A stretch of DNA of 64,000 nt from an uncultured bacterium (GCA_943788935.1 CALSSE010000010.1:248001-312000); one strand, 5' to 3'. Shown: positions 19,659 through 28,393, numbered from the stretch's first letter. Made by a program: numbers and translations. Notes: generated from the letters alone by a model not told the origin.

Positions 19659-21692
19659 TCACTCTTCTCCGGCCATCATCTCGGTCCCTGCAGTCATCTC
19701 ACCCGCCATCATCTCACCAGCCATCTCACCCGCCATCTCACCCGCCATCTCACCCGCCATCTCACCCGCCATCTCACCCGCCATCTCACCCGCCATCTCA
19801 CCCGCCATCTCACCCGCCATCTCACCCGCCATCATCTCGATCACTCGCTCACACTCGATAGGGACTAATGAGCTAGGCGGCTCTTCGAGCCACTCGATCT
19901 CCATTTGAGTAATTAACATCTCCGTTGAACTCTGGTTAATAAAGAGGGTGTGAATACTCTGTGGTTCACCGATAGGCTCACCTTGCTCATCTCTGTCATA
20001 GAAACAGTATGAGGGGATAAAGACCGTCTGCTGATTATTATCATCAAGCTCAGGGGAGACCTCTTGGTCATCAATATACCTCGCAGGACCCATTTGGAGC
20101 TCTACGGTTGTGCCTCTCCTGATAGCTAAAATCAACGGGCTCACCTCCGCACCGCCACCAAAGCCTGTTCCTTGAACGGCGAGCTTCCAAGAGAGTTGTA
20201 CCCCACCAAGAGTCGAGGCTTCCACCGCTTGACCTTCTGGTATTACGATATTAAATTGCTTGTACGCAGGAACTCCTGCAGCTCTTAATGACGGTATCCC
20301 CACGGATTCCTTACCCGGAGCGGCATAAGGGACTCTGTCTCGTGATGTCGCAGCGTTGTAGGACTCCCAAGGCCTGGTGCGAACACAATCTAACATTCCA
20401 TATTCAAGGAGGATCGATCGAACAGTCTCGGCGATCTCTTCGCCCTCTTCTTCGGCTTCGATGATGATTAACTCACTCGCCTCTTGGTGAGTCGTGTTGG
20501 CGTTGAAGAGCTCGAGAGCATCAAACATGATCCGATCAGCCTTTTCTTGGCCAATCGCTTCGCGGATAGCCCACATCGTTGAGCCGATGACTCGGCCATG
20601 TACGTGAACTTCCCAGTGAGTGTCACGAGGACATTGGTAAGCGATATCTAAATCGCGACCTTCTCCGCCATTGACTGAACCGATCCCATATATCCCGATC
20701 GCCGGTGTATCTAATGCAGTCCCTCCAAAGTAATCAGCGAGTCCCTCATTCATGCCGCTAGGAGAGGCGTCCATCCCATATTCATCAATCATGAAGCCCT
20801 GCAAGCGATTAATACCAATAACGGCATGTGTATACTCATGGTAGATTACCGAAGCGTCATAAGCAAAATCCGCGACACCTTGGAAGAATACAATCAGGTC
20901 TGTGTCTCGGGGGGGGAGCCCAAACTGTTGGGCGAAGGCTTGCCAACTCTCTTTCGGGAAGAATAGCGCGTTATCGAGAGGAATAAATCCATCAGGGCCT
21001 GGCCTAAACCCTTCGAAGGGGAGGGGTGGGTTCGTCTTCAGTTGCACATTAACCAAGGCTGGCAGAGGCGTCTCGTATTTCACAAAGTCATGGGTATCAC
21101 GATAATAGTCAGCGATCTCATTCACGTGGTGATACATCATCACTTCAGCGAAGGTATCATTCGGATCGGTCATGTCTTCAGGAGGAGTATGACTGAAATA
21201 ATGACCGTCGGAATCTGGACGAGCAACCTGTGCCTCACGGCAGAGACTCACCTCAATAGTCACTCCCATATTGATCTCTCCAGTGATCCCCCCGTCTTCA
21301 TTAAGACAATTAAACACCTGCACTGCCTCAGAGGTAAGAGCTCCAGAAGTGTCCGTTGTTTGTGTCATGGTGACCTCGGTGAGCTCCCCATTATCGGTTA
21401 CAGGATCGTGGAGGAATACTTCTGCCTTTGGTGCCGCGAGGTGTGGAGGTGGGACCATCTGATCGACGATGACCTCCATATCAATCTCGGGAACTTCCTG
21501 ATCCTCTTGATCATCCATCATTCTCATATCTAGTTCAGGGACTACGACTTCAGTCGAGGGGGTTCGGGGCTCTTTATCATCACAAGCCACCAAAGACATG
21601 TGGGCAAAAAGTAGAGTCGCTAATACGGTATAACAACCTTTGGTCTGACTCTTAGAAAGTGACTTTTTAGATTGGATTAGTAGGGTATTCAT
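19659..21692 (-). CDS. Lipoprotein metallopeptidase, fungalysin/thermolysin-like, MAGE-repeat tail
   Basis: Lipobox SLVAC at Cys37, then an acidic Met/Asp-rich linker. The catalytic region has HEYTH (near 285-289) and NEGLADYFG about 30 residues later, the HExxH...E pattern of gluzincin (M4/M36-like) zinc proteases. An HVHGRVIGSTMWAIREA segment resembles the M36 His region. The chain has no N-terminal FTP propeptide of its own; that domain is encoded by the gene directly upstream, whose TAA abuts this ATG. The C-terminus has about 10 MAGE tetrapeptides after a beta-rich domain. Expected at the outer surface and synthesised as an inactive pair with the propeptide protein. Substrate unknown. 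Confidence 0.85.
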   Translation of the reverse strand: MNTLLIQSKKSLSKSQTKGCYTVLATLLFAHMSLVACDDKEPRTPSTEVVVPELDMRMMDDQEDQEVPEIDMEVIVDQMVPPPHLAAPKAEVFLHDPVTDNGELTEVTMTQTTDTSGALTSEAVQVFNCLNEDGGITGEINMGVTIEVSLCREAQVARPDSDGHYFSHTPPEDMTDPNDTFAEVMMYHHVNEIADYYRDTHDFVKYETPLPALVNVQLKTNPPLPFEGFRPGPDGFIPLDNALFFPKESWQAFAQQFGLPPRDTDLIVFFQGVADFAYDASVIYHEYTHAVIGINRLQGFMIDEYGMDASPSGMNEGLADYFGGTALDTPAIGIYGIGSVNGGEGRDLDIAYQCPRDTHWEVHVHGRVIGSTMWAIREAIGQEKADRIMFDALELFNANTTHQEASELIIIEAEEEGEEIAETVRSILLEYGMLDCVRTRPWESYNAATSRDRVPYAAPGKESVGIPSLRAAGVPAYKQFNIVIPEGQAVEASTLGGVQLSWKLAVQGTGFGGGAEVSPLILAIRRGTTVELQMGPARYIDDQEVSPELDDNNQQTVFIPSYCFYDRDEQGEPIGEPQSIHTLFINQSSTEMLITQMEIEWLEEPPSSLVPIECERVIEMMAGEMAGEMAGEMAGEMAGEMAGEMAGEMAGEMAGEMAGEMMAGEMTAGTEMMAGEE
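19711..19833 (-). repeat. 12-bp tandem array encoding MAGE units
   Basis: About ten copies of a 12-base unit (plus-strand ctcacccgccat), in phase at the 3' end of the metallopeptidase gene. Copies are almost identical. Flanking units are slightly diverged (EMMAGE, TAGTE). Confidence 0.92.
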
Positions 21693-22511
21693 TTAGTGCT
21701 TCTCTCCCTCTGAGACGCGCAGAATCGCTCCATCTCTTCCATCGATAAGGACGACCCAGGTCTTAAGTAGAGCCGGTTGAGCGATCCGCACTTCAAATAC
21801 TTCATGAGCAATACCCGGCTCATAAGAGACCGCACCTCGCTTAACAGAGAGGGGAGTGAGTCCCTGAATGTTTAAGGTCTTGAGAGCAAAGTCTTGAGCT
21901 GCTTTCTCATCAATATTAGCCTTGATAAGTTGATGAATCGCTCCCATTCCATTGGAGAGGTGCTGCGCTCGACTCCCTTTAATGCTGAGCTTACTCTGCT
22001 GGTTCATGAGGGGGACTCCGGCGATGTCTCCACTCAAGTGAGCGACAGACCTCCCCCGTCTTGTCTCTACTCGGTCAATGTGAACCGATAACGATCCCCA
22101 TAACTCACTATAACGATTGATGAAATCTTCAGCGCGCTGCTGAGCGCTCTCCCCATGAAGGGGGAGGTCTAGCTTTAGAATAAGCGCTGGTCCAATGCGA
22201 TCAGGTCGGTTAGAGACCCTCGCCATAGGAGATTCGGCAAGTATAGTGGAGACCGTCTTGGCGACTCGCTGTTCCACACTAGTATTTTTGTTCATGGTCA
22301 TGGAGGTAGAGAGCTGCTCAGGGGAGGCGCTCTCTCCGGGGTTAGCGATACTCTCCCCCATGTTTAAAGTCTGGGCTACGCAGAGAGAGCTAACTGAGAT
22401 CACCAAGACTTTAATGTGACGTCCAAGGCCGCTGCGCCACCTGCCCGTCGTTTGAGGCACTCTCAGATGAGTTCTCTCTCTACTCGGAGATAATTTATAT
22501 TCTGTTCGCAT
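21693..22511 (-). CDS. Stand-alone FTP/PepSY-type propeptide protein
   Basis: Has an N-terminal basic region and hydrophobic signal (KVLVISVSSLCVAQTL). The body matches the layout of fungalysin/thermolysin propeptides: AQQRAEDFINRYSELWG, then AHLSGDIAGVPLMNQQSKLSIKG (the FTP beta-hairpin), then helices with KAAQDFALKTLNIQG and a PepSY-like end YEPGIAHEVFEVRIA...TWVVLIDGRDGAILRVSEG. In ordinary M4/M36 enzymes this region is the N-terminal half of the same chain. Here the stop codon is followed immediately by the ATG of the peptidase gene (zero spacing), so translation is probably coupled. Expected to fold and inhibit or chaperone the protease in trans. Confidence 0.8.
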   Translation of the reverse strand: MRTEYKLSPSRERTHLRVPQTTGRWRSGLGRHIKVLVISVSSLCVAQTLNMGESIANPGESASPEQLSTSMTMNKNTSVEQRVAKTVSTILAESPMARVSNRPDRIGPALILKLDLPLHGESAQQRAEDFINRYSELWGSLSVHIDRVETRRGRSVAHLSGDIAGVPLMNQQSKLSIKGSRAQHLSNGMGAIHQLIKANIDEKAAQDFALKTLNIQGLTPLSVKRGAVSYEPGIAHEVFEVRIAQPALLKTWVVLIDGRDGAILRVSEGEKH

Positions 22512-22630
22512 TCGCTGAAATTCCTTGATAAGCAGATAAAGTGTAACGTTTTAAGAGGTAAAGATTCATTGAAAGTATCAATGTAACACTAAGAGGCAAA
22601 GATGTCAGTTATCGGTAAAGGTCGCACTCG

Positions 22631-23065
22631 TTGAATCGAAATTTATCTCTACATTTTTTAACCTACTATTTAACCTTGGTTCTCGCTGGCGATTTGTTTT
22701 GTCTTACCGAGACCGCCTTTGCGACCTCTGATCCTCTTAAAGATCTCGCGACAGGGAGAGCACTTTATTGGTTAATTTTAGGCTCGATTGCTTTCGTCCA
22801 AGGGTCTCTTAATGGCCTCATTGCCCTCTTATTGAAGACTCAAGTCTTTGACAATGCCGGCTATCGTTGGGCCCAAGCTTTTTGGTCAGGCTTTCCGGTT
22901 TCATTATTAGCAACAATATTGATCGATGACCTCCTTGGGCTGTCCAACTCTGACAGCATATTGGAGTCACCGAGTGGCTTTGGATTATCTCTTTACCTCG
23001 CTTCATATCTTCTGTTTAACGGCTCCTTAATGTATATCATTTGTAGATGGGCAGCGCGCGAGTGA
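22631..23065 (+). CDS. Small integral membrane protein, unknown
   Basis: Open frame from TTG 22631 (AAAGG about 10 bases upstream); no ATG lies near. Predicted segments: signal or first helix (residues 5-30), then helices near 48-68, 84-105 and 122-140. No conserved polar motif recognised. It is divergent from the protease operon, with 119 bases between. Start codon uncertain because TTG is weak. Confidence 0.6.
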   Translation: MNRNLSLHFLTYYLTLVLAGDLFCLTETAFATSDPLKDLATGRALYWLILGSIAFVQGSLNGLIALLLKTQVFDNAGYRWAQAFWSGFPVSLLATILIDDLLGLSNSDSILESPSGFGLSLYLASYLLFNGSLMYIICRWAARE

Positions 23066-23177
23066 CTTAGGGACCTGATTTGTAAACCGAAGGCGTTCAG
23101 CTTGTTGACCCAAGTTCACTCTTGACCTCTCCCTCTATCCTGTTAATAAATGGCGATCACTATAAGGAGAGGTCTGT

Positions 23178-24260
23178 ATGAGCGATCATCGTGGTAAGAA
23201 GTCATCTGAGAAGAGGAAGTTAAAGAAGACAGACCTGCACCTCATAAAGCAGAGTGAAGAGCAAAAGATGCTCGCTGACACCCTGCATAGTTGGGCTCAG
23301 TCGACGATCGAACCGCACGCGCAACATTGGGATGAAGAGCAAGAGTTACCAGCCAAAGTGCTCAGAGAAGCCGAAGAGCTAGGGCTCTACTCAATCTCTG
23401 TCCAAGAGCGATTGGGTGGATCAGAGATGGGATATACAGCAGGGATTTCTGCGGTGGAGTTATTGGCGAGATATGAGCCAAGTTTAGCACTTAAGATCGC
23501 TATTCTCAATGGACCGGTGGCTTCTCTTTGGCCTGATGAGCTTCCCCTTGATGAAGCGACTTGGACGACCGGCTCTATTCAAGTTAACGGCTCTGGAGCG
23601 ACTGGTTTACTGTCGGATGTCGCGTGGGGAGAGAGCGCCAAATGGCTTCTACTGCCCCAAAGTGACCGGCTCTATGTGATCGACTTACAAAGCGACCGAG
23701 TAATCAAGACGACCCAACGAGATCGACTAGGGCTGAGATGTGCTGATTGGGTAGATCTTCAACTCGATGGCGCCCCAACATTAGCTTATCCACTGCGCAG
23801 GAAGGAGCGCTTAGCCGCTCAAGCATGGATGAACCTTGGATGGTCAGCGATCGCCTTGGGCGCAGGTGCCGCAGGGATTAATGAAGGCTTAAAGTACGCT
23901 AGTGAGCGTAAGCAATTTGGACAGCCTATCAGTGAGTTTCAAGCGATTCAATGGATGATCGCTGACTCTGTCACCGAGTTAGATGCTGCTCGATTATTGA
24001 CCTATGAAGCGGCGAGGGCCTTAGAATCAGAAGGTCCTCTCGCGGTCAGAGATGGAGTTCGTTTAGCCGCTCAAGCGAGGCTTCTCGCAGCTGAAGCGGG
24101 GCACCAAGCCTGTGATCGTGGCCTTCAAATGCATGGTGGATACGGTTTCACTAGGGAATATCCGGTGGAGAAGTTTTGGCGTGATGTTCAGAGGACTTAT
24201 CCGGCAGAGGGTCATGACCTCCTCAATCGCTTGATACTCAATGGATTGAATCAAGATTGA
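23178..24260 (+). CDS. Acyl-CoA dehydrogenase
   Basis: FAD-dependent acyl-CoA dehydrogenase of 360 residues. Visible are the C-terminal helical domain with SERKQFGQPISEFQAIQWMIAD, the conserved LQMHGGYGFTREYPVEKFWRD, and a following TYPAEG in which Glu occupies the place of the catalytic base in IYEGT. The middle beta domain is shorter and more diverged than in typical SCAD/MCAD, with TTGSIQVNGSG and SDVAWGESAKWLLLP in place of the canonical flavin-loop motifs, so activity or substrate may differ. A basic 20-residue N-terminal extension is present. ATG with GGAGAGG upstream. It would feed electrons to ETF in fatty-acid or amino-acid oxidation. Confidence 0.88.
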   Translation: MSDHRGKKSSEKRKLKKTDLHLIKQSEEQKMLADTLHSWAQSTIEPHAQHWDEEQELPAKVLREAEELGLYSISVQERLGGSEMGYTAGISAVELLARYEPSLALKIAILNGPVASLWPDELPLDEATWTTGSIQVNGSGATGLLSDVAWGESAKWLLLPQSDRLYVIDLQSDRVIKTTQRDRLGLRCADWVDLQLDGAPTLAYPLRRKERLAAQAWMNLGWSAIALGAGAAGINEGLKYASERKQFGQPISEFQAIQWMIADSVTELDAARLLTYEAARALESEGPLAVRDGVRLAAQARLLAAEAGHQACDRGLQMHGGYGFTREYPVEKFWRDVQRTYPAEGHDLLNRLILNGLNQD

Positions 24261-24298
24261 GTGCCTGTTAGATTGAGTGCCTGTCACTTGAATATCAC

Positions 24299-24396
24299 TC
24301 TCTTCTGTCAGCTCTCTTCTGTCAGATCTCTTCTGTCTACTCTCTTCTGTCAGATCTCTTCTGTCAGATCTCTTCTGTCCACTCTCTTTTGTCCAC
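24299..24396 (+). repeat. Seven 14-bp tandem repeats, non-coding
   Basis: Seven exact-length 14-base units (consensus tctcttctgtcaga) in the gap between the acyl-CoA dehydrogenase and the AGTNT lipoprotein. Differences are confined to the last four bases of each unit. A 16-base direct duplication (gattgagtgcctgtta) precedes them at the stop codon. The array is not in any gene and ends about 50 bases before the next ATG. Confidence 0.92.
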
Positions 24397-24448
24397 TCCA
24401 TCGGCTCTATGAACCTTGCCGACTTCAGCATTCTTTCGTGAGGTAATG

Positions 24449-25465
24449 ATGAATAAGAACTCATATCGTTATTGGGTTATCACTTTGACCGTTTCTCTCT
24501 CTAACTATCTCATCGCTTGTGATGATACCGGAGAGGAAGGAGGCGATCCAATCGTCATTGGAGGAACGGAGTCGGGTACTGAACTTACCGGAGGAACCAC
24601 AGCAGGTATGACGGCCGCGGGGACAAACACCGCGGGTACGAACACAGCGGGGACAAACACCGCGGGTACGAACACCGCAGGAACGAACACCGCAGGAACG
24701 AACACCGCAGGAACGAACACCGCAGGAACGAACACCGCAGGAACGAACACTGCTGGAACCATGACCGGTGGGAGCATGACCGGTGGGGCCATGACCGGCG
24801 GTGTTGATATGACACCTCCTGACTGCTCTACAGCAACAGTTGAAGCCCCTTGTCAAGTAAGTATCTACAGCGCTCGACAAGTCAACCTTGTACCTGACCT
24901 CATGCCTGTTGAGGTTGAGGGAGTGGTCACTGCGCTACGTATTAATGATGATGGCGAAGCCTCGCATGTTGTTCTTCAAGATCCGGCGGGAGGTCCATGG
25001 AGCGGTGTTTGGGTGTATCTCAATGACGCTGACGTCGATGCCCTCCCTATCTTCACACGTGGAGAGACGGTTCGTCTCTCTGGTCAAGTCGCTGACTATT
25101 TTGGTCAGCGACAGATCAATACCGTGACTTCCATCAGCCAGCTCGGCGTAGGGGCAGTGGTCAACCCACAACCTGTAGATCCGATGTCTGTTGCTACCAA
25201 CGGCATAGACTCGGTCGCTATGGAGGGAGTATTAGTCACCTTGAGTCAGGTAGCAGTAGAAGAGGTCGATCCCGTAGCTGGTCCGGGAGACATGAATCCT
25301 AATAACGAGTTTGTGGTCAGCGGAGGTCTAAGGGTGGATGACTACCTCTATCCCTTCACGCTCCCAATCGTAGGAGATCAATTCACTAGCATCACCGGTG
25401 TTCTTCGCTTGGGTAATGGAGATTTTAAGTTGATCCCTCGCTCAGCAGAAGACCTATTACGCTGA
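24449..25465 (+). CDS. Lipoprotein with AGTNT repeats and OB-fold-like domain
   Basis: Start at ATG 24449, 5 bases after GTGAGG; upstream in-frame starts (TTG 24416, ATG 24446) fit worse. Signal peptide ends LIAC, with lipidated Cys near residue 24. Then nine Ala-Gly-Thr-Asn-Thr pentapeptides and MTGG units form a linker. The C-terminal 220 residues (VEVEGVVTALR...SHVVLQDPAGGPWSGVWVYL...GETVRLSGQVADYFGQRQI) have the look of paired OB-fold domains seen on secreted nucleases and lipoproteins. No catalytic domain is present. Likely outer-membrane surface protein; ligand unknown. Confidence 0.78.
   Translation: MNKNSYRYWVITLTVSLSNYLIACDDTGEEGGDPIVIGGTESGTELTGGTTAGMTAAGTNTAGTNTAGTNTAGTNTAGTNTAGTNTAGTNTAGTNTAGTNTAGTMTGGSMTGGAMTGGVDMTPPDCSTATVEAPCQVSIYSARQVNLVPDLMPVEVEGVVTALRINDDGEASHVVLQDPAGGPWSGVWVYLNDADVDALPIFTRGETVRLSGQVADYFGQRQINTVTSISQLGVGAVVNPQPVDPMSVATNGIDSVAMEGVLVTLSQVAVEEVDPVAGPGDMNPNNEFVVSGGLRVDDYLYPFTLPIVGDQFTSITGVLRLGNGDFKLIPRSAEDLLR
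24617..24751 (+). repeat. 15-bp tandem array encoding nine AGTNT units
   Basis: Nine in-phase 15-base units inside the lipoprotein gene. The first four alternate two codon variants, the rest use accgcaggaacgaac almost unchanged, indicating expansion of one subtype. Confidence 0.93.
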
Positions 25466-25495
25466 GAGCAGATAGGTAGCTCAAGGAGCGGCATC

Positions 25496-26296
25496 ATGAC
25501 TAAACCCTTGTTGCTGAGTCAGCTGACGAGTGAGTTAACAAGTGAGTTGACGAGTGAAGCCGGTAGCTGCTCTGCTGAGATGATAGAGCAGCTCTCTTCA
25601 AGAGGCTTCGCCATTATCAACATTGACTTAGAGGAGAGGGCGTCGTCATTGAGTGCTGGCATCGATGAGATCAGCTCACATCATGGCTTTCGCTTTCCTC
25701 CCATCAATGTTGACCACATCACTTATGAAGCTGTACACCGAGCTGCTTTTAGATCGCTCTTTAGTACCGCGATCGATATCCTCTCATTACTCATTGGTCA
25801 AGATCAACGGCCCGCGGCGATGATAGACCGTCTCTTCGAAGCGTCGCCCAATGAGCCTTTTTCTCCCTACCATGAGTATCATCCTACATTCTTTAACCTC
25901 TTCAACTACGATCACGGAGCGCTTAATCCTCATCAAGATAGAGGCCTTATTACAGTGATTCACATCTCTCCTGCACCTCTCAACTCTCCTACAGATCAAT
26001 CAGAAGTGAGCGCTCTATGGGTAGAGGGCAGCGATCAAATATGGCGCTCCGCTGATCATCAGATACGAGAGCTCTTAAGTAACAATCCACAGGGGGTCTT
26101 TGTCGCTCTATTAGTCGGTGAAGAAGGCGAAACTTTAAGAAAAAACCTCTATGCCGCCGAACATAGCGTAAGGGTAAAGCCGCGAGGCGCATTTATTGAG
26201 CGGTCACATCACCGAAGAGATCCTGAATCGAGATCGATGGCTAATCGCAAAAGCGCAGCCCTTATACTCCGCCGAGAGAGCGATCTCGCTGATTGA
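25496..26296 (+). CDS. Putative Fe(II)/2-oxoglutarate-dependent oxygenase-like protein
   Basis: 266 residues. The sequence FNYDHGALNPHQDRGLITVIHI carries an H-x-D pair like the isopenicillin-N-synthase superfamily, and AAEHSVRVKPRGAFIERS further on could supply the distal His and a 2OG-binding Arg. This would make a DSBH dioxygenase, but the N-terminal DIOX_N region is not obvious and overall similarity is low, so the call is an inference from spacing and motifs. ATG with AAGGAG upstream, 30 bases after the lipoprotein stop; possibly cotranscribed. The N-terminus has a short LTSE repeat. Substrate unknown. Confidence 0.6.
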   Translation: MTKPLLLSQLTSELTSELTSEAGSCSAEMIEQLSSRGFAIINIDLEERASSLSAGIDEISSHHGFRFPPINVDHITYEAVHRAAFRSLFSTAIDILSLLIGQDQRPAAMIDRLFEASPNEPFSPYHEYHPTFFNLFNYDHGALNPHQDRGLITVIHISPAPLNSPTDQSEVSALWVEGSDQIWRSADHQIRELLSNNPQGVFVALLVGEEGETLRKNLYAAEHSVRVKPRGAFIERSHHRRDPESRSMANRKSAALILRRESDLAD

Positions 26297-26442
26297 GTAC
26301 GCTCTACTGTTAGATCCATAAAGGACTGTGATCCTCGCTTGCAATTTGTTGTTGAGGAGTTTAAAACACCGCAGGCTCTCCAAGCGCTGTGGTGTATATC
26401 CATTTAAGCGCCCTACTCCCTCTCTATTTTAAGGTGAAGTCG

Positions 26443-27354
26443 ATGACTCAGTCTCCTGAAAGCTCTTCAAAGGACTCAGCTACTCAAGTTGACTTCGCGG
26501 TGATTGGCGGTAGTGGACTCTACCAAATAGACTCTCTCACCGAGGTTGAGGAGCGAATCGTTGAGACTCCATTTGGCTCCCCTTCCGATGCTTTCACAAT
26601 AGGTCGCTTAGAAGGCTTGAGAGTCGCCTTTCTGCCCCGACATGGTCGAGGACATCGTTTGCTGCCCTCAGAGATCAATTATCGAGCGAATATGTGGGCG
26701 ATTAAGTCATTGGGGGCTCGGTTCATCTTAAGCGTCTCTGCGGTAGGCTCACTTCAAGAAGAGGTTGAGCCCGGACATCTCGTCTGTCCTGACCAATTTA
26801 TTGATCGTACCTACAAGCGAGAGAATACTTTCTTTGGCGATGGTGTCGTAGGACATGTCTCTTTCGGTGACCCTGTCGATCCCAAGCTCTCTGAGCTCCT
26901 TAGCCTAGCTGCTCAAAGCGTAGCCAAGACAAAAGTTCATGTGGGAGGAGCCTACGTGTGTATCGAAGGACCTACTTTCTCTACGAGAGCAGAGTCAATG
27001 CTCTTCAAAGCGGCAGGAGCTAGGATCATCGGTATGACCAACTTACCAGAGGCTCGATTAGCGAGAGAGGCGGAAATCGCCTATGCCACTTTAGCTCTCT
27101 CTACCGACTATGATTGCTGGCATGCAGCTCACGATGAAGTGAGCGTCGCCTCTGTCTTAGAGGTGATGAACGCCAATATCAAAGAAGCACGTCAGGTGAT
27201 CGTAGCGTTCGCCCAACATCTTAAGAGCTCTATCGATGAACCATTTATGGCTCATTCTGCACTCTGTGATGGCGCAGCGATCATGACCAAGAGTGACTTA
27301 ATTCCAGCGTCTACTCGAGAGCGAGTGGAAGCGATTTTTGGCGCCTATCTTTAA
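26443..27354 (+). CDS. mtnP: S-methyl-5'-thioadenosine phosphorylase
   Basis: Purine nucleoside phosphorylase family II. Visible: VIGGSGLY, PRHGRGHRLLPSEINYRAN (phosphate/nucleoside site), SAVGSLQEEVEPG, YVCIEGPTFSTRAES, GMTNLPEARLAREAEI and STDYDCWH. The Asn-Leu-Pro-Glu-Ala-Arg-Leu order is the MTAP signature (Met-Thr-Glu in PNP). It cleaves methylthioadenosine, a polyamine and homoserine-lactone by-product, to adenine and methylthioribose 1-phosphate in the cytosol. Start at ATG 26443 (AAGGTG 8 bases upstream); 26389 is in frame but weaker. A PfkB kinase follows 127 bases downstream. No MtnA lies in the window. Confidence 0.93.
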   Translation: MTQSPESSSKDSATQVDFAVIGGSGLYQIDSLTEVEERIVETPFGSPSDAFTIGRLEGLRVAFLPRHGRGHRLLPSEINYRANMWAIKSLGARFILSVSAVGSLQEEVEPGHLVCPDQFIDRTYKRENTFFGDGVVGHVSFGDPVDPKLSELLSLAAQSVAKTKVHVGGAYVCIEGPTFSTRAESMLFKAAGARIIGMTNLPEARLAREAEIAYATLALSTDYDCWHAAHDEVSVASVLEVMNANIKEARQVIVAFAQHLKSSIDEPFMAHSALCDGAAIMTKSDLIPASTRERVEAIFGAYL

Positions 27355-27368
27355 GCAGGCTCCTGCTT
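27353..27368 (+). terminator. Possible hairpin after mtnP
   Basis: AAGCAGG-ct-CCTGCTT is a perfect inverted repeat that overlaps the mtnP stop. No strong T-run follows, so termination is uncertain; it may only stabilise the 3' end. Confidence 0.35.
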
Positions 27369-27481
27369 CCTAATATTTAAGTCTGTATCATGTGCGTCCT
27401 TTAAATTTCCCCCTTTTGATTGATATCGATTAAGGTTCACAGCGTATCTGTGTCCATCTGACTACTGAGAGGTATTATACT

Positions 27482-28393
27482 ATGAGCGAAGCTAAGATTT
27501 TAATCGTGGGTTCTGTCGCCTTTGATGATGTAGAGACTCCTGCCGGCAGACGACCTCTCTCTCTTGGAGGATCCGCTAACTATTTCGCCGTTGGAGCGAG
27601 CCACTTCGCTCCGATTCAATTGGTCGCTGTGGTCGGCGAAGATTTTCCTGAGTCACATGTGAGCGCGTTAAGAGATCGTGGCGTTGATTTGGAAGGTCTA
27701 GAGAGAGTCGATGGACATACTTTTTTCTGGCGTGGTCGTTATGGTGCTGATTTCGGTGATGCCGAGACTCTCGACACACAGCTAAATGTCTTCGCCGATT
27801 TTCAACCGAAAATCCCTGTTGATTACAAAAAAGCAGAGTATCTCTTTTTAGGGAATATTCATCCTTCATTGCAAGAGGATGTCGTAGATCAAGTAGAGTC
27901 ACCCAAACTGATTGGCTGTGACACTATGAACTTTTGGATTACCGGAGAAGCAGGCGCCTTAGCGAGCTTACTCAAAAAGATCAATCTATTGGTCATCAAT
28001 GAGGGAGAGGCTAGATTGCTCTCGGGTGAGAAGATGATCAGCAAAGCGGTTGATAAGATCCGTGCGATGGGTCCTGAGATCATCGTCATTAAAAAGGGCG
28101 GCAATGGAGCCGCTCTTTATCATCCCGATGGACAGTTCTTTGTCCCTGCTTATCCACTTGAGCGCCTCACTGACCCCACAGGAGCTGGTGATAGCTTTGC
28201 TTCCGGTCTTATGGGGTATATCGCTCAGCAAAATTCAACAGACCTCAGCACGTTTAAGACTGCCTTACTCTATGGGACAGTGATGGCTTCTTTCGCGTGT
28301 GAAGAATTCTCTTGTGATCGAACGCTCACTCTCAACGCCTCCGAGATTACAGATCGTTTTGAAGAGATGAAGAGCCTGATCTCTTTAGATTGA
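27482..28393 (+). CDS. PfkB-family carbohydrate/nucleoside kinase
   Basis: Ribokinase/PfkB fold, 303 residues. N-terminal LGGSANYFAVGAS (substrate Gly-Gly) and C-terminal DPTGAGDSFASG (anion hole and catalytic Asp) are intact, as is IIVIKKGGNGA. Phosphorylates a sugar or nucleoside hydroxyl with ATP; the exact substrate cannot be read from motifs. Position just downstream of mtnP suggests a role in methylthioadenosine or ribose salvage (for example ribose or adenosine), but this is inference only. ATG with GAGAGG 9 bases upstream. Rather Asp/Glu-rich, with no membrane segment. Confidence 0.88.
   Translation: MSEAKILIVGSVAFDDVETPAGRRPLSLGGSANYFAVGASHFAPIQLVAVVGEDFPESHVSALRDRGVDLEGLERVDGHTFFWRGRYGADFGDAETLDTQLNVFADFQPKIPVDYKKAEYLFLGNIHPSLQEDVVDQVESPKLIGCDTMNFWITGEAGALASLLKKINLLVINEGEARLLSGEKMISKAVDKIRAMGPEIIVIKKGGNGAALYHPDGQFFVPAYPLERLTDPTGAGDSFASGLMGYIAQQNSTDLSTFKTALLYGTVMASFACEEFSCDRTLTLNASEITDRFEEMKSLISLD

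Noticed and set aside
19606..19908. Plus-strand ORF rich in SPAI over the MAGE array
   Set aside because: Repeat shadow of the protease gene on the opposite strand.
24461..24880. Minus-strand ORFs across the AGTNT array
   Set aside because: Repeat shadow; no start context, composition nonsensical (poly Val-Pro-Ala/Arg-Ser-Cys).
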